11,839 nucleotides of DNA from Bacteroidales bacterium (GCA_025350385.1 JANXXZ010000434.1:1-11839); one strand, 5' to 3'. Shown: positions 1 through 7,934, numbered from the stretch's first letter. Numbers and translations are program-made. The notes: generated from the letters alone by a model not told the origin.

Positions 1-651
1 CCGGATGAAGTAAGGATTGAGCTGAAAGCCCAGATTCAGATATTATCGGATTATGGTATTCCGTTAGATCATTTGTCGGATCAGCATGGCATCTTATCAT
101 TATATCCTAAGTTTTATGAAATTGTAGTAGAACTGGCCAAAGAATTTCATTTACCAATTCGGTCGCCGCTCATCGCCAGCATGAAATACCCCCGGGTTTT
201 TCCTCATTCTGAAATGAAAAAAAAAGCGTTGAGAATCTTAAAGTCATTCATTTTATCAGCTCCGTTAAAAGCAATAGTATGTTCAAGAGATTTCAGGCTT
301 TTTGAGTTTGACAGGAAAAAGAACAAATTAGATTTCGATGAGGTGTCTCACCCCGATTTACTCGTTGATTATTTTTATGGCAATCCTACACCATCAAATC
401 TCATCTACATTCTGGAACATCTTCCACCTGGAATAAATGAGGTTATCCTCCATCTGGGGACAAATATTCGTCAGGAGGAATATCCCAGCGGGTTGGATGT
501 GGAGTATTTTACCAACAGGGAACTTGAACTGATGACAGTTAGTGATATGTGTCTGAATGATTATTTGAAGTATTTCAATATCAGGAGAATTGGTTATGCC
601 GAAATCAATAAAATCAAGGCAACTCAATGTGATGATCAAATTTCACTGTAA
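1..651 (+). CDS. YdjC/ChbG-like carbohydrate deacetylase, 5'-truncated by window edge
   Basis: The reading frame is open from base 1 and ends at TAA 649-651, giving 216 visible codons; the N-terminal part with the family's metal-binding Asp lies outside the window. An internal TTG at 73 is only an artificial start, because homologous sequence continues upstream of it. Visible family features are the DHLSDQHG stretch (codons 23-30), which takes the place of the HxDxHxH metal/active-site motif; the following LYP; the 'LAKEFHLPIRSP' segment; a late 'VILHLGT', corresponding to the usual HPG motif; and a C-terminal 'NRELELMT' helix. YdjC/ChbG proteins are metal-dependent deacetylases acting on N-acetylated sugars such as chitooligosaccharides. 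The motif is degenerate (first His kept, Asp changed to Ser, only one of the two later His kept), so substrate and even activity are uncertain. The family assignment is fairly firm; the function is inference. Confidence 0.78.
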   Translation, partial: PDEVRIELKAQIQILSDYGIPLDHLSDQHGILSLYPKFYEIVVELAKEFHLPIRSPLIASMKYPRVFPHSEMKKKALRILKSFILSAPLKAIVCSRDFRLFEFDRKKNKLDFDEVSHPDLLVDYFYGNPTPSNLIYILEHLPPGINEVILHLGTNIRQEEYPSGLDVEYFTNRELELMTVSDMCLNDYLKYFNIRRIGYAEINKIKATQCDDQISL

Positions 652-686
652 TTCACGAACTTAACAAAAATGAAGTCCGGATACAG

Positions 687-717
687 TTGTATTAAAAGTT
701 ATATTACACTATATTTA
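687..717 (+). promoter_or_regulatory. Possible Bacteroidota-type promoter for the activase gene
   Basis: A TTG at 687-689 (-33 element) is separated by 20 bases from TATATTTA at 710-717, which matches the Bacteroidota -7 consensus TAnnTTTG at all but its last base. Transcription would start near 724 and leave a leader of about 85 nt before ATG 809. GTCCG (675-679) and CGGAC (731-735) form a short inverted repeat flanking it. This is a consensus match by eye only. Confidence 0.35.
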
Positions 718-808
718 CAAACCTGTTTATCGGACATCCTGCGCACCAGTATTGATTTGGAAGAAATTTCCTGCATTAAATATAGTATTTCAATTAAAGA
801 CGACCCTT

Positions 809-3800
809 ATGATTTCACAATCGGGAAATAGTATTCAAAAAGATCATTCTATACTTCATCTTGGAATGGATATCGGTTCAATTTCGGTGAACGCTGTGTT
901 AATCAACGATGAGAAAAAGGTAGTTGAAAACAGGTATGAATACTGTTATGGCAAGCCATTCGATGTGATGCTCAGGGTCCTTGAAGAATTTATCGTGTTA
1001 TATGGTTTTGATGCAATCGGAAGTGTGGCCTTTACCGGTTCGGGGGGGAAACAGGCAGCCCAACTCGCAGGCGGAACATTCGTAAATGAAATCATTGCCC
1101 AATCCACCTCGGTTTCTTTTCTATATCCACGCATCCGGACGATTATCGAAATGGGTGGCGAAGATTCCAAGCTCATTTTCATGGAAAATGGAACCACAAC
1201 GGCTTATTCAAGGCTTTCCGATTTTTCAATGAACAGCCTGTGCGCCGCCGGCACCGGCTCTTTCCTGGATCAGCAGGCGAACCGGATTGAAGTGCCCATA
1301 GAAGTGGAGTTTGGAAAACTGGCGCTCCAATCGGAAAACCCTCCAAGGATTGCCGGAAGATGCAGTGTCTTTGCAAAGAGTGATATGATCCATCTTCAGC
1401 AGATTGCCACCCCGCTGCACGATATTGTGGCTGGTTTGTGTTTTGCAGTAGCACGAAATTTCAAGAGTACTCTTGGCAGGGGAAAGAAATTTGAGAAACC
1501 GTTTATATTCCAGGGTGGAGTTGCAGCAAATGCCGGAATGGTCCGCGCTTTCAGGGAAATATTTGAACTGGAGGAAGGTGAGCTTGTCATTCCTGAGTAC
1601 CATGCTTCCATGGGAGCCCTGGGTGCCATATTCCATACTTTAACCCATCAGAATGGCAATGCAGTTGCTTTCAGGGGAACCGGGAGCATTAAGGAATACC
1701 TGGCAAGCGACAGGAGTAACACGGCAAGGTTGAGCCGTTTAAAGGTATCCTCGGCAGAATACAATAAAGAAGTAAAGCAAATCCTCCGCGAAGGTACTAA
1801 AACTGAAGTTTACCTTGGTGTGGATGTGGGTTCGCTCAGCACTAACGTTGTGCTTATAGATAAGATGAATAACGTAGTTGCCCGCCGCTATTTACCTACG
1901 GCATCCAAACCCCTGAATGCAATCCAACGGGGATTAAAAGAAATCTTTATCGAGGTGGGCGACAAGGTGACGGTTATGGCTGCAGGGACTACAGGTTCTG
2001 GCCGTTACCTGACAGGCGATTTTATCGGCGCCGACACAATACAAAACGAAATCACAGCCCAGGCGACTGCGGCTATAGCCTACGACCCATCAGTAGATAC
2101 CATTTTTGAAATCGGCGGACAGGATTCGAAATATATAAGCATTGAAAACGGAGTGGTTGTCGATTTTGAAATGAATAAAGTGTGTGCCGCCGGCACAGGT
2201 TCATTCCTGGAAGAACAGGCCGAAAAACTGGATATCAGTATTATTGACCAGTTTGCCGATATGGCTTTGAAATCTGAAAAACCTGTAAGGCTCGGCGACC
2301 GGTGCACCGTATTCATGGAATCGGATCTTAATTCCCATCAGCAGAAAGGTGCCGGAATTCCAGACCTGGTTGGAGGACTAGCGTATTCTATAGTTCAGAA
2401 TTATATACAGAAGGTAGTCGGCGATAAACCGATAGGCGAAAAAATATTCTTCCAGGGAGGTGTCACGAATAATAAAGCCGTTGTAGCGGCATTCGAAAAA
2501 GTAACCGGTAAACCAATCATTATTCCGCCTCATTTTGATGTTACAGGAGCAATTGGGGCAGCAATTCTTGCCAGGATATCAATGGCCGAAAGTCAAAAAA
2601 CCAGGTTCAAAGGATTTCATGTAAGTGATATCCCTTTTTCGATATCAAATTTTACATGTAACGCCTGCACCAACAATTGCGAGATACAACGAGTAAAAAT
2701 TGACGGAGAAGAGAAATTGTTATTCTATGGTGGCCGTTGTGAGAAATATGAACTGGACGAGCGCAAAGGCAAGGGGAAAGATATCCCGAACCTCTTTGAG
2801 GAAAGGCTGAACATGCTGCTGGGCGATTACCAGGAAAAACCTAATAACGGACAGGTAACAATTGGCATTCCCCGGGCACTGATGGTATTCTATCAGCAGT
2901 TTCCTTTCTGGCGTTCATTCTTTGAGCAACTCGATTTCCGGGTTGTACTTTCCAACCCCTCAGATCAGCAGATTGTTGCGCGTTCCATCGATCTTATGGT
3001 TTCCGAAACATGCCTGCCGGTTGAACTCGTGCATGGGCATGTGAACAACCTGCTTGAAAAAAAAGTTGATTATATATTTCTCCCCTTTATTGTGAATGCG
3101 AAAGGGGTTAAGGAAAACCCAACCAATAACTGCAACTGCCCCTGGATTCAGTCCTATCCGTTCATGGTCCGGGCAGCATTTACAAATCCCAACACCCGCT
3201 ATCGGTTCCTGACTCCCACCCTCCATTTCCGTTATTTCGAAAGAGCACTAAAAAAAGAGCTACCGGCATTCATGCGTGAAAATTTCGGGATTCCTCTTTA
3301 CCGGACCAGAAAGGCAATTGATGCCGCCGATGCTATCCAGGTAGGTTTCGAGGAATCAGTTAAAGCTAGAGGTAAAGAAGTGCTGGCAAACCTTCCTAAA
3401 GATAAAAAAGTACTGGTCATACTTGGTCGTCCGTATAACTCAACCGATCCCCTGCTGAACCTGCGTCTGATAGAAAAGCTGATCAACCTGGACACGCTGC
3501 CTGTTCCGGTTGATTTTCTACCACTTTGGGAAGAAAACATTTTTGAAGATTATAAAATGATGTACTGGCCAAATGGTCAGAAAATCATGTCAGCCAGCCG
3601 TTTGGTCAGGAAAAATGACAACCTTTTTGCTGTATACCTCGGTAATTTTCGCTGTGGACCTGATTCATTCCTTACCCATTTTGTACGGAATGAAATGAAA
3701 GGCAAACCTTACCTGCACCTCGAAGTGGATGAACACAGCGCAGATGCCGGCCTTATTACACGTTGCGAGGCTTTTCTCGACAGCCTCGAAGGGTACCGGA

Positions 3801-5104
3801 AAGTCCACGGAACTGAGAAAGAAACATTTCATACCCACATCAAACATTCCAGGAGTCTGGATGGCCGAACCCTTTATCTCCCCTATGCCGGCGATACCGT
3901 GCACATAGTTGCCGCTGCTGCACGTAGTTGCGGTATTGATGCACAGGTCCTTCCCATGCAGGATGCCACAGACCTCGAAATTGCCAGGAAATACACCAAC
4001 GGGCAGGAATGTTTCCCGGCGATCTGCACAACAGGGAGCTTTGTCAAAAAACTTATGGAACCGGGCCTGGACCCTAAAAAGGTCAGTTTCTTCATGCCCG
4101 ACCATAACGGACCCTGCCGTTTCGGTGATTATAATAAACTTCACCGGATCATCTTTGATAAACTGGGCTATGAAGATGCCCATTTAATGACACCAAGTAA
4201 TGAGGATGCTTATGCTGACCTTGCAGGAGATAATTCCAGAACCTTCCGGATGAACGCCTGGAGCGGGATTGTAAGTCTTGATTTGCTGCGCAGGCTCATG
4301 CAGGAAAGGCGTCCCTATGAACTGGTGAAAGGAGAATGCGATCTTACATACCTGAAATGGCGCGAAGAACTGGTGAATTCCGTGGCTAAAGGAGCTAAAG
4401 ATGTCGGTTTGATTATTGAACAGGCCGGGAAGGCATTTCATGCAATCAAAGCTAACCTTGAAAAGAGGAAACCGGTGATTGCAGTGGTAGGAGAAATCTT
4501 CATGCGCGATAACCCCTTTTGCAGCGGGCATCTCATCGAAAGGCTTGAAAATCTGGGTGCCGAAACCATCATTTCACCTTTCGGCGAATGGCTGCAATAT
4601 TCCTCTTACAGGTATTGGAGGGACAGCGTGTGGAAAGGAAGCCTGAAAGGACTGTTCAAATCAAAATTCCAGCAGGTTTACCAACATTTTATCGAAAAAC
4701 AGATTACCGCAAAAGTGAAAGATTACCTCAGCCTTCGGAATAACCTGGAGATTGAAGAGATATTAAGACTCTGCAGTCCTTACATCCATAAAGATTATGA
4801 CGGGGATCCCGCTATAGCTCTTGGTTCGGCTTCAGGTCTGGTTGAAATGAATATTTCAGGAGTTGCCAACATATTACCCTTTACATGCATGCCTGGAACC
4901 ATAATCGCTGCTGTATCGAACGACTTCAAGAAAGACCATCACAATATCCCCTGGCTGAACTATGCATACGACGGGCAGGAAGACAGCAGCATCGAAACCC
5001 GCCTCCAGGCGTTTATGCATCAGGCAAAAGAATTCTCTGAAACCAGCGGCTTTGACAAACCGGTAAACTGGTTTAAAGAAGTAGCAGAAATGAAGGTAAA
5101 ATAA
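809..5104 (+). CDS. Giant acyl-CoA dehydratase activase/dehydratase fusion (tandem BadF-type ATPase + DUF2229 + HgdB-like)
   Basis: This 1431-residue protein joins an ATP-dependent activase to a reductase-like part. Activase domain 1 (about residues 17-300) has the phosphate loop MDIGSISVN, GGEDSK, CAAGTGSF with Cys145, RCSVF with Cys185, and FQGGVAAN. Activase domain 2 (about 334-600) has VDVGSLSTN, GSGRYLTGD, GGQDSK, CAAGTGSF with Cys459, RCTVF with Cys499, and FQGGVTNN. In HgdC-type activases these two Cys per subunit hold a [4Fe-4S] cluster between the subunits of a homodimer. A Cys-rich segment follows (C617, C620, C624, C644), then DUF2229-like sequence, and from about residue 1000 a part like the HgdB/2-hydroxyacyl-CoA dehydratase subunit, with Cys1068, 1073, 1103, 1238 and 1360. 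Known activases use ATP to push low-potential electrons into such reductases; the substrate of the fused form is unknown to me. ATG 809 is preferred over TTG 752 because domain homology begins about 17 codons after it. No CoA-transferase or separate dehydratase genes are adjacent. Cytoplasmic and probably oxygen-sensitive. Confidence 0.9.
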   Translation: MISQSGNSIQKDHSILHLGMDIGSISVNAVLINDEKKVVENRYEYCYGKPFDVMLRVLEEFIVLYGFDAIGSVAFTGSGGKQAAQLAGGTFVNEIIAQSTSVSFLYPRIRTIIEMGGEDSKLIFMENGTTTAYSRLSDFSMNSLCAAGTGSFLDQQANRIEVPIEVEFGKLALQSENPPRIAGRCSVFAKSDMIHLQQIATPLHDIVAGLCFAVARNFKSTLGRGKKFEKPFIFQGGVAANAGMVRAFREIFELEEGELVIPEYHASMGALGAIFHTLTHQNGNAVAFRGTGSIKEYLASDRSNTARLSRLKVSSAEYNKEVKQILREGTKTEVYLGVDVGSLSTNVVLIDKMNNVVARRYLPTASKPLNAIQRGLKEIFIEVGDKVTVMAAGTTGSGRYLTGDFIGADTIQNEITAQATAAIAYDPSVDTIFEIGGQDSKYISIENGVVVDFEMNKVCAAGTGSFLEEQAEKLDISIIDQFADMALKSEKPVRLGDRCTVFMESDLNSHQQKGAGIPDLVGGLAYSIVQNYIQKVVGDKPIGEKIFFQGGVTNNKAVVAAFEKVTGKPIIIPPHFDVTGAIGAAILARISMAESQKTRFKGFHVSDIPFSISNFTCNACTNNCEIQRVKIDGEEKLLFYGGRCEKYELDERKGKGKDIPNLFEERLNMLLGDYQEKPNNGQVTIGIPRALMVFYQQFPFWRSFFEQLDFRVVLSNPSDQQIVARSIDLMVSETCLPVELVHGHVNNLLEKKVDYIFLPFIVNAKGVKENPTNNCNCPWIQSYPFMVRAAFTNPNTRYRFLTPTLHFRYFERALKKELPAFMRENFGIPLYRTRKAIDAADAIQVGFEESVKARGKEVLANLPKDKKVLVILGRPYNSTDPLLNLRLIEKLINLDTLPVPVDFLPLWEENIFEDYKMMYWPNGQKIMSASRLVRKNDNLFAVYLGNFRCGPDSFLTHFVRNEMKGKPYLHLEVDEHSADAGLITRCEAFLDSLEGYRKVHGTEKETFHTHIKHSRSLDGRTLYLPYAGDTVHIVAAAARSCGIDAQVLPMQDATDLEIARKYTNGQECFPAICTTGSFVKKLMEPGLDPKKVSFFMPDHNGPCRFGDYNKLHRIIFDKLGYEDAHLMTPSNEDAYADLAGDNSRTFRMNAWSGIVSLDLLRRLMQERRPYELVKGECDLTYLKWREELVNSVAKGAKDVGLIIEQAGKAFHAIKANLEKRKPVIAVVGEIFMRDNPFCSGHLIERLENLGAETIISPFGEWLQYSSYRYWRDSVWKGSLKGLFKSKFQQVYQHFIEKQITAKVKDYLSLRNNLEIEEILRLCSPYIHKDYDGDPAIALGSASGLVEMNISGVANILPFTCMPGTIIAAVSNDFKKDHHNIPWLNYAYDGQEDSSIETRLQAFMHQAKEFSETSGFDKPVNWFKEVAEMKVK

Positions 5105-5148
5105 GGAACAGTTGCTATATATAATGAAATATCACAATTAAGAAGAAA

Positions 5149-5937
5149 ATGAGAATTACCGACATTGCACCGGAATATGAAAAACACTATTTCTGCTGCC
5201 TTGAAGAATGGTCGGAAGAAATGAAAGAGGCCGGCGACTATAAACAAAGGTGGTACGAACATATGTGTGACAAGGGAGTAAGGGTTAAACTTGCTCTGGA
5301 CGAGAACAATGTAACAGGAGGTATGATTCAGTATGTACCGATTGAACACTCCATGTTTGAAGGTGAGCATTTATATGTTGTTCTGTGTATATGGGTTCAT
5401 GGTCACAAGGAAGGCCAGGGGAATTACCAGAAAAAAGGCATGGGTACTGCCTTGTTAAAAGCAGCTGAAGAAGATTGCAGGAAGTTAGGTGCTGACGGAC
5501 TGGTAACCTGGGGAGTCATAATACCGGTATACATGCGGGCGTCTTGGTTTAAACGGCATGGTTATAAAGTAGTCGACAAAGACGGAATGATGCGGTTATT
5601 ATGGAAGCCTTTCAACGAGCAGGCAAAACCCCCTCTATTCATGAAACAAAAAAAGAACCCTGAACCAGGATCAGGCAAAGTGAATGTAACCATATTCCGG
5701 AATGGCTGGTGCCCGGCACATAATATTACCAATGAAAGAGCCAGGAGAGCATCTGCTGAATTCGCTGGAAATATCGACATTCAGGAATATGAAACTTTTG
5801 ACAGGGATATTGTGAAAGAATGGGGAATCTTTGACAGTTTATTTATTGAAGGCAAAGAAGTCAGAACCGGTCCGCCACCTTCTTTCAAGAAAATCAGGAA
5901 GAAAATTGAGAAAAGGGTAAGGCAAAAACAAGCCTGA
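5149..5937 (+). CDS. GNAT N-acetyltransferase with YoaP-like C-terminal domain
   Basis: This 262-residue protein has two parts. The N-terminal part (about 1-155) is a GNAT fold: 'VRVKLALDENNVTGGMIQY' resembles the early beta strands, and KKGMGT (residues 95-100) followed by 'ALLKAAEEDCR' is the acetyl-CoA pyrophosphate-binding motif A (Q/RxxGxG/A). The C-terminal part (about 175-262), beginning 'VNVTIFRNGWCP' with Cys188 and ending in a basic helix, matches the YoaP-type domain found at the end of GNAT proteins such as Bacillus YoaP. It looks thioredoxin-like in layout but has a single Cys where a CxxC would be. The acceptor substrate is unknown. The gene starts 44 bp after the activase stop with no terminator between, so co-transcription is likely. 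ATG 5149 has an A/G-rich AAGAAGAAA directly before it. TGA is immediately followed by TAA (tandem stop). Confidence 0.85.
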   Translation: MRITDIAPEYEKHYFCCLEEWSEEMKEAGDYKQRWYEHMCDKGVRVKLALDENNVTGGMIQYVPIEHSMFEGEHLYVVLCIWVHGHKEGQGNYQKKGMGTALLKAAEEDCRKLGADGLVTWGVIIPVYMRASWFKRHGYKVVDKDGMMRLLWKPFNEQAKPPLFMKQKKNPEPGSGKVNVTIFRNGWCPAHNITNERARRASAEFAGNIDIQEYETFDRDIVKEWGIFDSLFIEGKEVRTGPPPSFKKIRKKIEKRVRQKQA

Positions 5938-5943
5938 TAAAGA

Positions 5944-5962
5944 ACCCGTAAACGGTTTTTTT
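5944..5962 (+). terminator. Weak intrinsic terminator after the GNAT gene
   Basis: CCGT (5946-5949) pairs with ACGG (5952-5955) across a two-base AA loop. With one bulged C, two more A-T pairs extend the stem, and a run of seven T (5956-5962) follows directly. It sits 7-25 bases after the stop codon, where a terminator is expected. The stem is short, so efficiency is doubtful. Confidence 0.45.
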
Positions 5963-6271
5963 ACAGGTAGCAGATTGTCAGTTGAAAACATCGATAATGG
6001 ATATGTACCTGGTTAATACATCTTTAAAGCATTGAGCTTGTATTTAGCGTAAAAAAGGAGATTAAACAGCACTCAAGAACATTAACCCCACCTGACTGTC
6101 TTTAGTGGCAGAGACTTAAGTTGGGTCTGTATTAACACTAATCTCAATTTTCCTAAAAATTGTCAGGTTCATTATTCTGAATCTTACAGTAGTAACAATA
6201 TTTTTTACCAACCAGGAAGGAAGCAAAACCCCGGTTCACATCCGAAGACATTCTAACCTCCGTCAAATAAA

Positions 6272-6400
6272 ATCCTTCCTGTCTAGCCTTTCTCCCTGCT
6301 CCCATCTACCTTCCCACTACTCCCTGCTCCCAGTTCCTTACTCCCCGTTCCTTAATCCTTACTCCTTACTCTATACTCTCCCCTTCTCGCCCTCTCGTCC
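6272..6400. repeat. Degenerate CTCCCTGCTCCC / CTTACTCC polypyrimidine repeat
   Basis: About 130 bases of C/T-rich low-complexity sequence. The 13-mer CTCCCTGCTCCCA occurs twice, at 6292-6304 and 6320-6332, with a 28-base offset. CCTTACTCC-type units follow around 6336-6370. On the minus strand this gives five GGG runs between about 6294 and 6331 with loops of 4, 6, 9 and 4 bases, so a G-quadruplex is conceivable though one loop is long. No protein is encoded. Confidence 0.6.
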
Positions 6401-6470
6401 TAAAAACTTATAACCATACAAATCTGATATCAAATACAATCAAAAACGAACCCCCTAAATCCAAAAACCC

Positions 6471-7796
6471 ATGGGAGTATTAATGCAGGCATTTTATTGG
6501 GATTGTCCGAAAGATGTAACTCCGCAAAGTTGGTGGAGTTTTATAGGTGACAAAATACCAGGCATGGGCAAGCAGGGTTTCACGGCTGTCTGGCTTCCGC
6601 CTGCCTGTAAAGGCTATCCTGCACTAAGCATGGGTTATGCCCCTTATGATTATTATGACCTGGGTGAATTCGACCAGAAAGGCAGCAAAACAACCTGGTT
6701 CGGTTCAAAACATGAATTGCTGCATCTGATCAAAAAAATTCATGAAAACAACATGCAGGTCTATGCCGACCTGGTAATAAACCACAACAGCGGAGCTGAT
6801 GAACTGGAAACCAACCCGATTGACGGGATAAAAAGGTGGACAAAGTTCAGACCTGCAAGCGGAAAATTCAAACGCGACTGGACTTCATTCCATCCCAACC
6901 GTTATGAAATCTGGGATCAGGAAACTTTCGGCGACATGCCTGACCTCTGCCACAGGAATCCTGATGTTTACACGGACCTGATTGAATATGCCACGTGGCT
7001 TCTCGATGAAATCGGTTTTGATGGTTTTAGGTATGATTTTGTATTAGGTTATGGCGCCTGGATGGCAAGAGCTATCCAGGAGTTACGGACGCTGAAAAAC
7101 GGAATCGTCCAAAAGCCGTTTGGCGTGGGGGAATGCTGGGACAATGCGCGTACAATTGAAGACTGGCTGAATGAAACCAATTCCTGGACCGATAATCCGG
7201 TGGGAGCTTTTGATTTCCCATTGAGGTACCTTTTGAAAGATCTCTGTGATACATACGGGTTCAGTTTAACCAAGCTGGCAGCCAGGGGCACGCTCATGAC
7301 TGACAGGCCTTTTTCCGCAGTAACATTTGTCGAAAACCACGATATTATCAGGGACAATGGCATAGTCAATGATAAAATACTTGCCTACTCATTCATCCTT
7401 ACTCACGAAGGTTATCCCTGCGTGTTCTGGCAGGATTATTTTAACAGCGGGCTGGGCCAGGAAGGTCAGAAAACCGGGATATCGGCACTGGTTAAAGTAC
7501 ATGAAGCCTATGCCGGAGGAACTACCAAGGTGTTGTATGTGGATGATAATTTATACATTATGCAGCGAACCGGCGCCGGCACCCAGCAGGGACTGGTATA
7601 TGTGCTGAATAACCTGGGCGACAAATGGAACGGGACTCTGGCAACAACAAAATGGAGCAGCACTAAATTTGTTCCGGCTGCCTGGAATAGCAGGATTGAT
7701 GAAGGTATTCCCAAGGATGTGACTACCGATCATGGTGGCAGCGGGCAGTTCTGGGCACCACCCCGGGGATACGCAGTTTATGTCCCGCAGAATTGA
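6471..7796 (+). CDS. Cytoplasmic alpha-amylase, GH13, archaeal (GH13_7)-like
   Basis: This 441-residue protein should hydrolyse internal alpha-1,4 bonds of starch, glycogen or maltooligosaccharides. It opens with GVLMQAFYWD and the GH13 (beta/alpha)8 barrel follows: region I DLVINH (residues 100-105), region II GFRYDF with nucleophile Asp189, region III GVGECW with acid/base Glu221, and region IV VENHD with transition-state stabiliser Asp291. From memory, long stretches track the Pyrococcus/Thermococcus secreted amylases: SMGYAPYDYYDLGEFDQKG, FHPN, TFGDMPDLCH, GYGAWM, FDFPLRY and YSFILTHEGYP. The tail (about 370-441) is the small C-terminal beta domain. Unlike those enzymes it has no signal peptide: an in-frame TAA at 6456 lies only 15 bases before ATG 6471, so the start is fixed to this ATG or Met5. 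It probably acts on internal glycogen or imported dextrins. It stands alone, without a susCD-type uptake locus nearby. The GH13 call is very firm; the subfamily is by remembered similarity. Confidence 0.93.
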   Translation: MGVLMQAFYWDCPKDVTPQSWWSFIGDKIPGMGKQGFTAVWLPPACKGYPALSMGYAPYDYYDLGEFDQKGSKTTWFGSKHELLHLIKKIHENNMQVYADLVINHNSGADELETNPIDGIKRWTKFRPASGKFKRDWTSFHPNRYEIWDQETFGDMPDLCHRNPDVYTDLIEYATWLLDEIGFDGFRYDFVLGYGAWMARAIQELRTLKNGIVQKPFGVGECWDNARTIEDWLNETNSWTDNPVGAFDFPLRYLLKDLCDTYGFSLTKLAARGTLMTDRPFSAVTFVENHDIIRDNGIVNDKILAYSFILTHEGYPCVFWQDYFNSGLGQEGQKTGISALVKVHEAYAGGTTKVLYVDDNLYIMQRTGAGTQQGLVYVLNNLGDKWNGTLATTKWSSTKFVPAAWNSRIDEGIPKDVTTDHGGSGQFWAPPRGYAVYVPQN

Positions 7797-7870
7797 ATAT
7801 TAGCTGCAACTTTTTCAGGACGCTGCAAGAATGCGTTACAATTATACCCTGAACTGTATAAATTCCGGCA

Positions 7871-7934
7871 CAACATTAACCCCGACCTTCAGGTCGGGGA
7901 ATGTTGATAACCAATACGATGAGGGCTTTAGCCC
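7871..7934. repeat. Two-hairpin REP/MITE-like intergenic element
   Basis: Hairpin 1: CAACATT (7871-7877), two unpaired A, CCCCGACC (7880-7887), loop TTCA, GGTCGGGG (7892-7899), AATGTTG (7900-7906). That is 15 base pairs with one 2-base bulge. Hairpin 2: GGGCT (7923-7927), loop TT, AGCCC (7930-7934). No T-run follows either, so this is not a classic terminator, but it could block 3' exonucleases after the amylase gene. The layout (GC-rich palindrome, short spacer, GGGCTTTAGCCC) resembles dispersed REP-like repeats of Bacteroidota genomes; the multi-copy nature cannot be tested in this window. Confidence 0.65.

Larger units (their letters stand above)
5938..6470. other. 533-bp non-coding gap with polypyrimidine tract
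   Basis: No convincing coding sequence is present on either strand. The first part (to about 6250) is AT-rich without recognisable motifs, apart from a 7-bp inverted repeat ACCTGAC (6090-6096)/GTCAGGT (6162-6168). From about 6272 to 6400 the + strand is almost entirely pyrimidines broken by single purines. The last 70 bases are an A-rich leader to the amylase gene with no Shine-Dalgarno sequence. Confidence 0.7.

Noticed and set aside
752..808. TTG 752 as start of the activase fusion
   Set aside because: It adds 19 residues without family likeness, and ATG 809 sits at a normal distance before the first phosphate-binding motif.
3665..4183. 172-codon antisense ORF on the minus strand
   Set aside because: It lies wholly inside the conserved activase fusion, overlaps codons for conserved motifs (e.g. 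GPCRFGDY) and shows no family likeness; a shadow of the + strand gene.
6078..6089. AACATTAACCCC shared with the hairpin element at 7872-7883
   Set aside because: A 12-base match is expected a few times by chance in a window of this size, and the copy at 6078 does not form the hairpin.
6292..6400. CRISPR-like or coding explanation for the polypyrimidine tract
   Set aside because: Repeat units are degenerate and unevenly spaced without unique spacers, and no frame gives a plausible protein.
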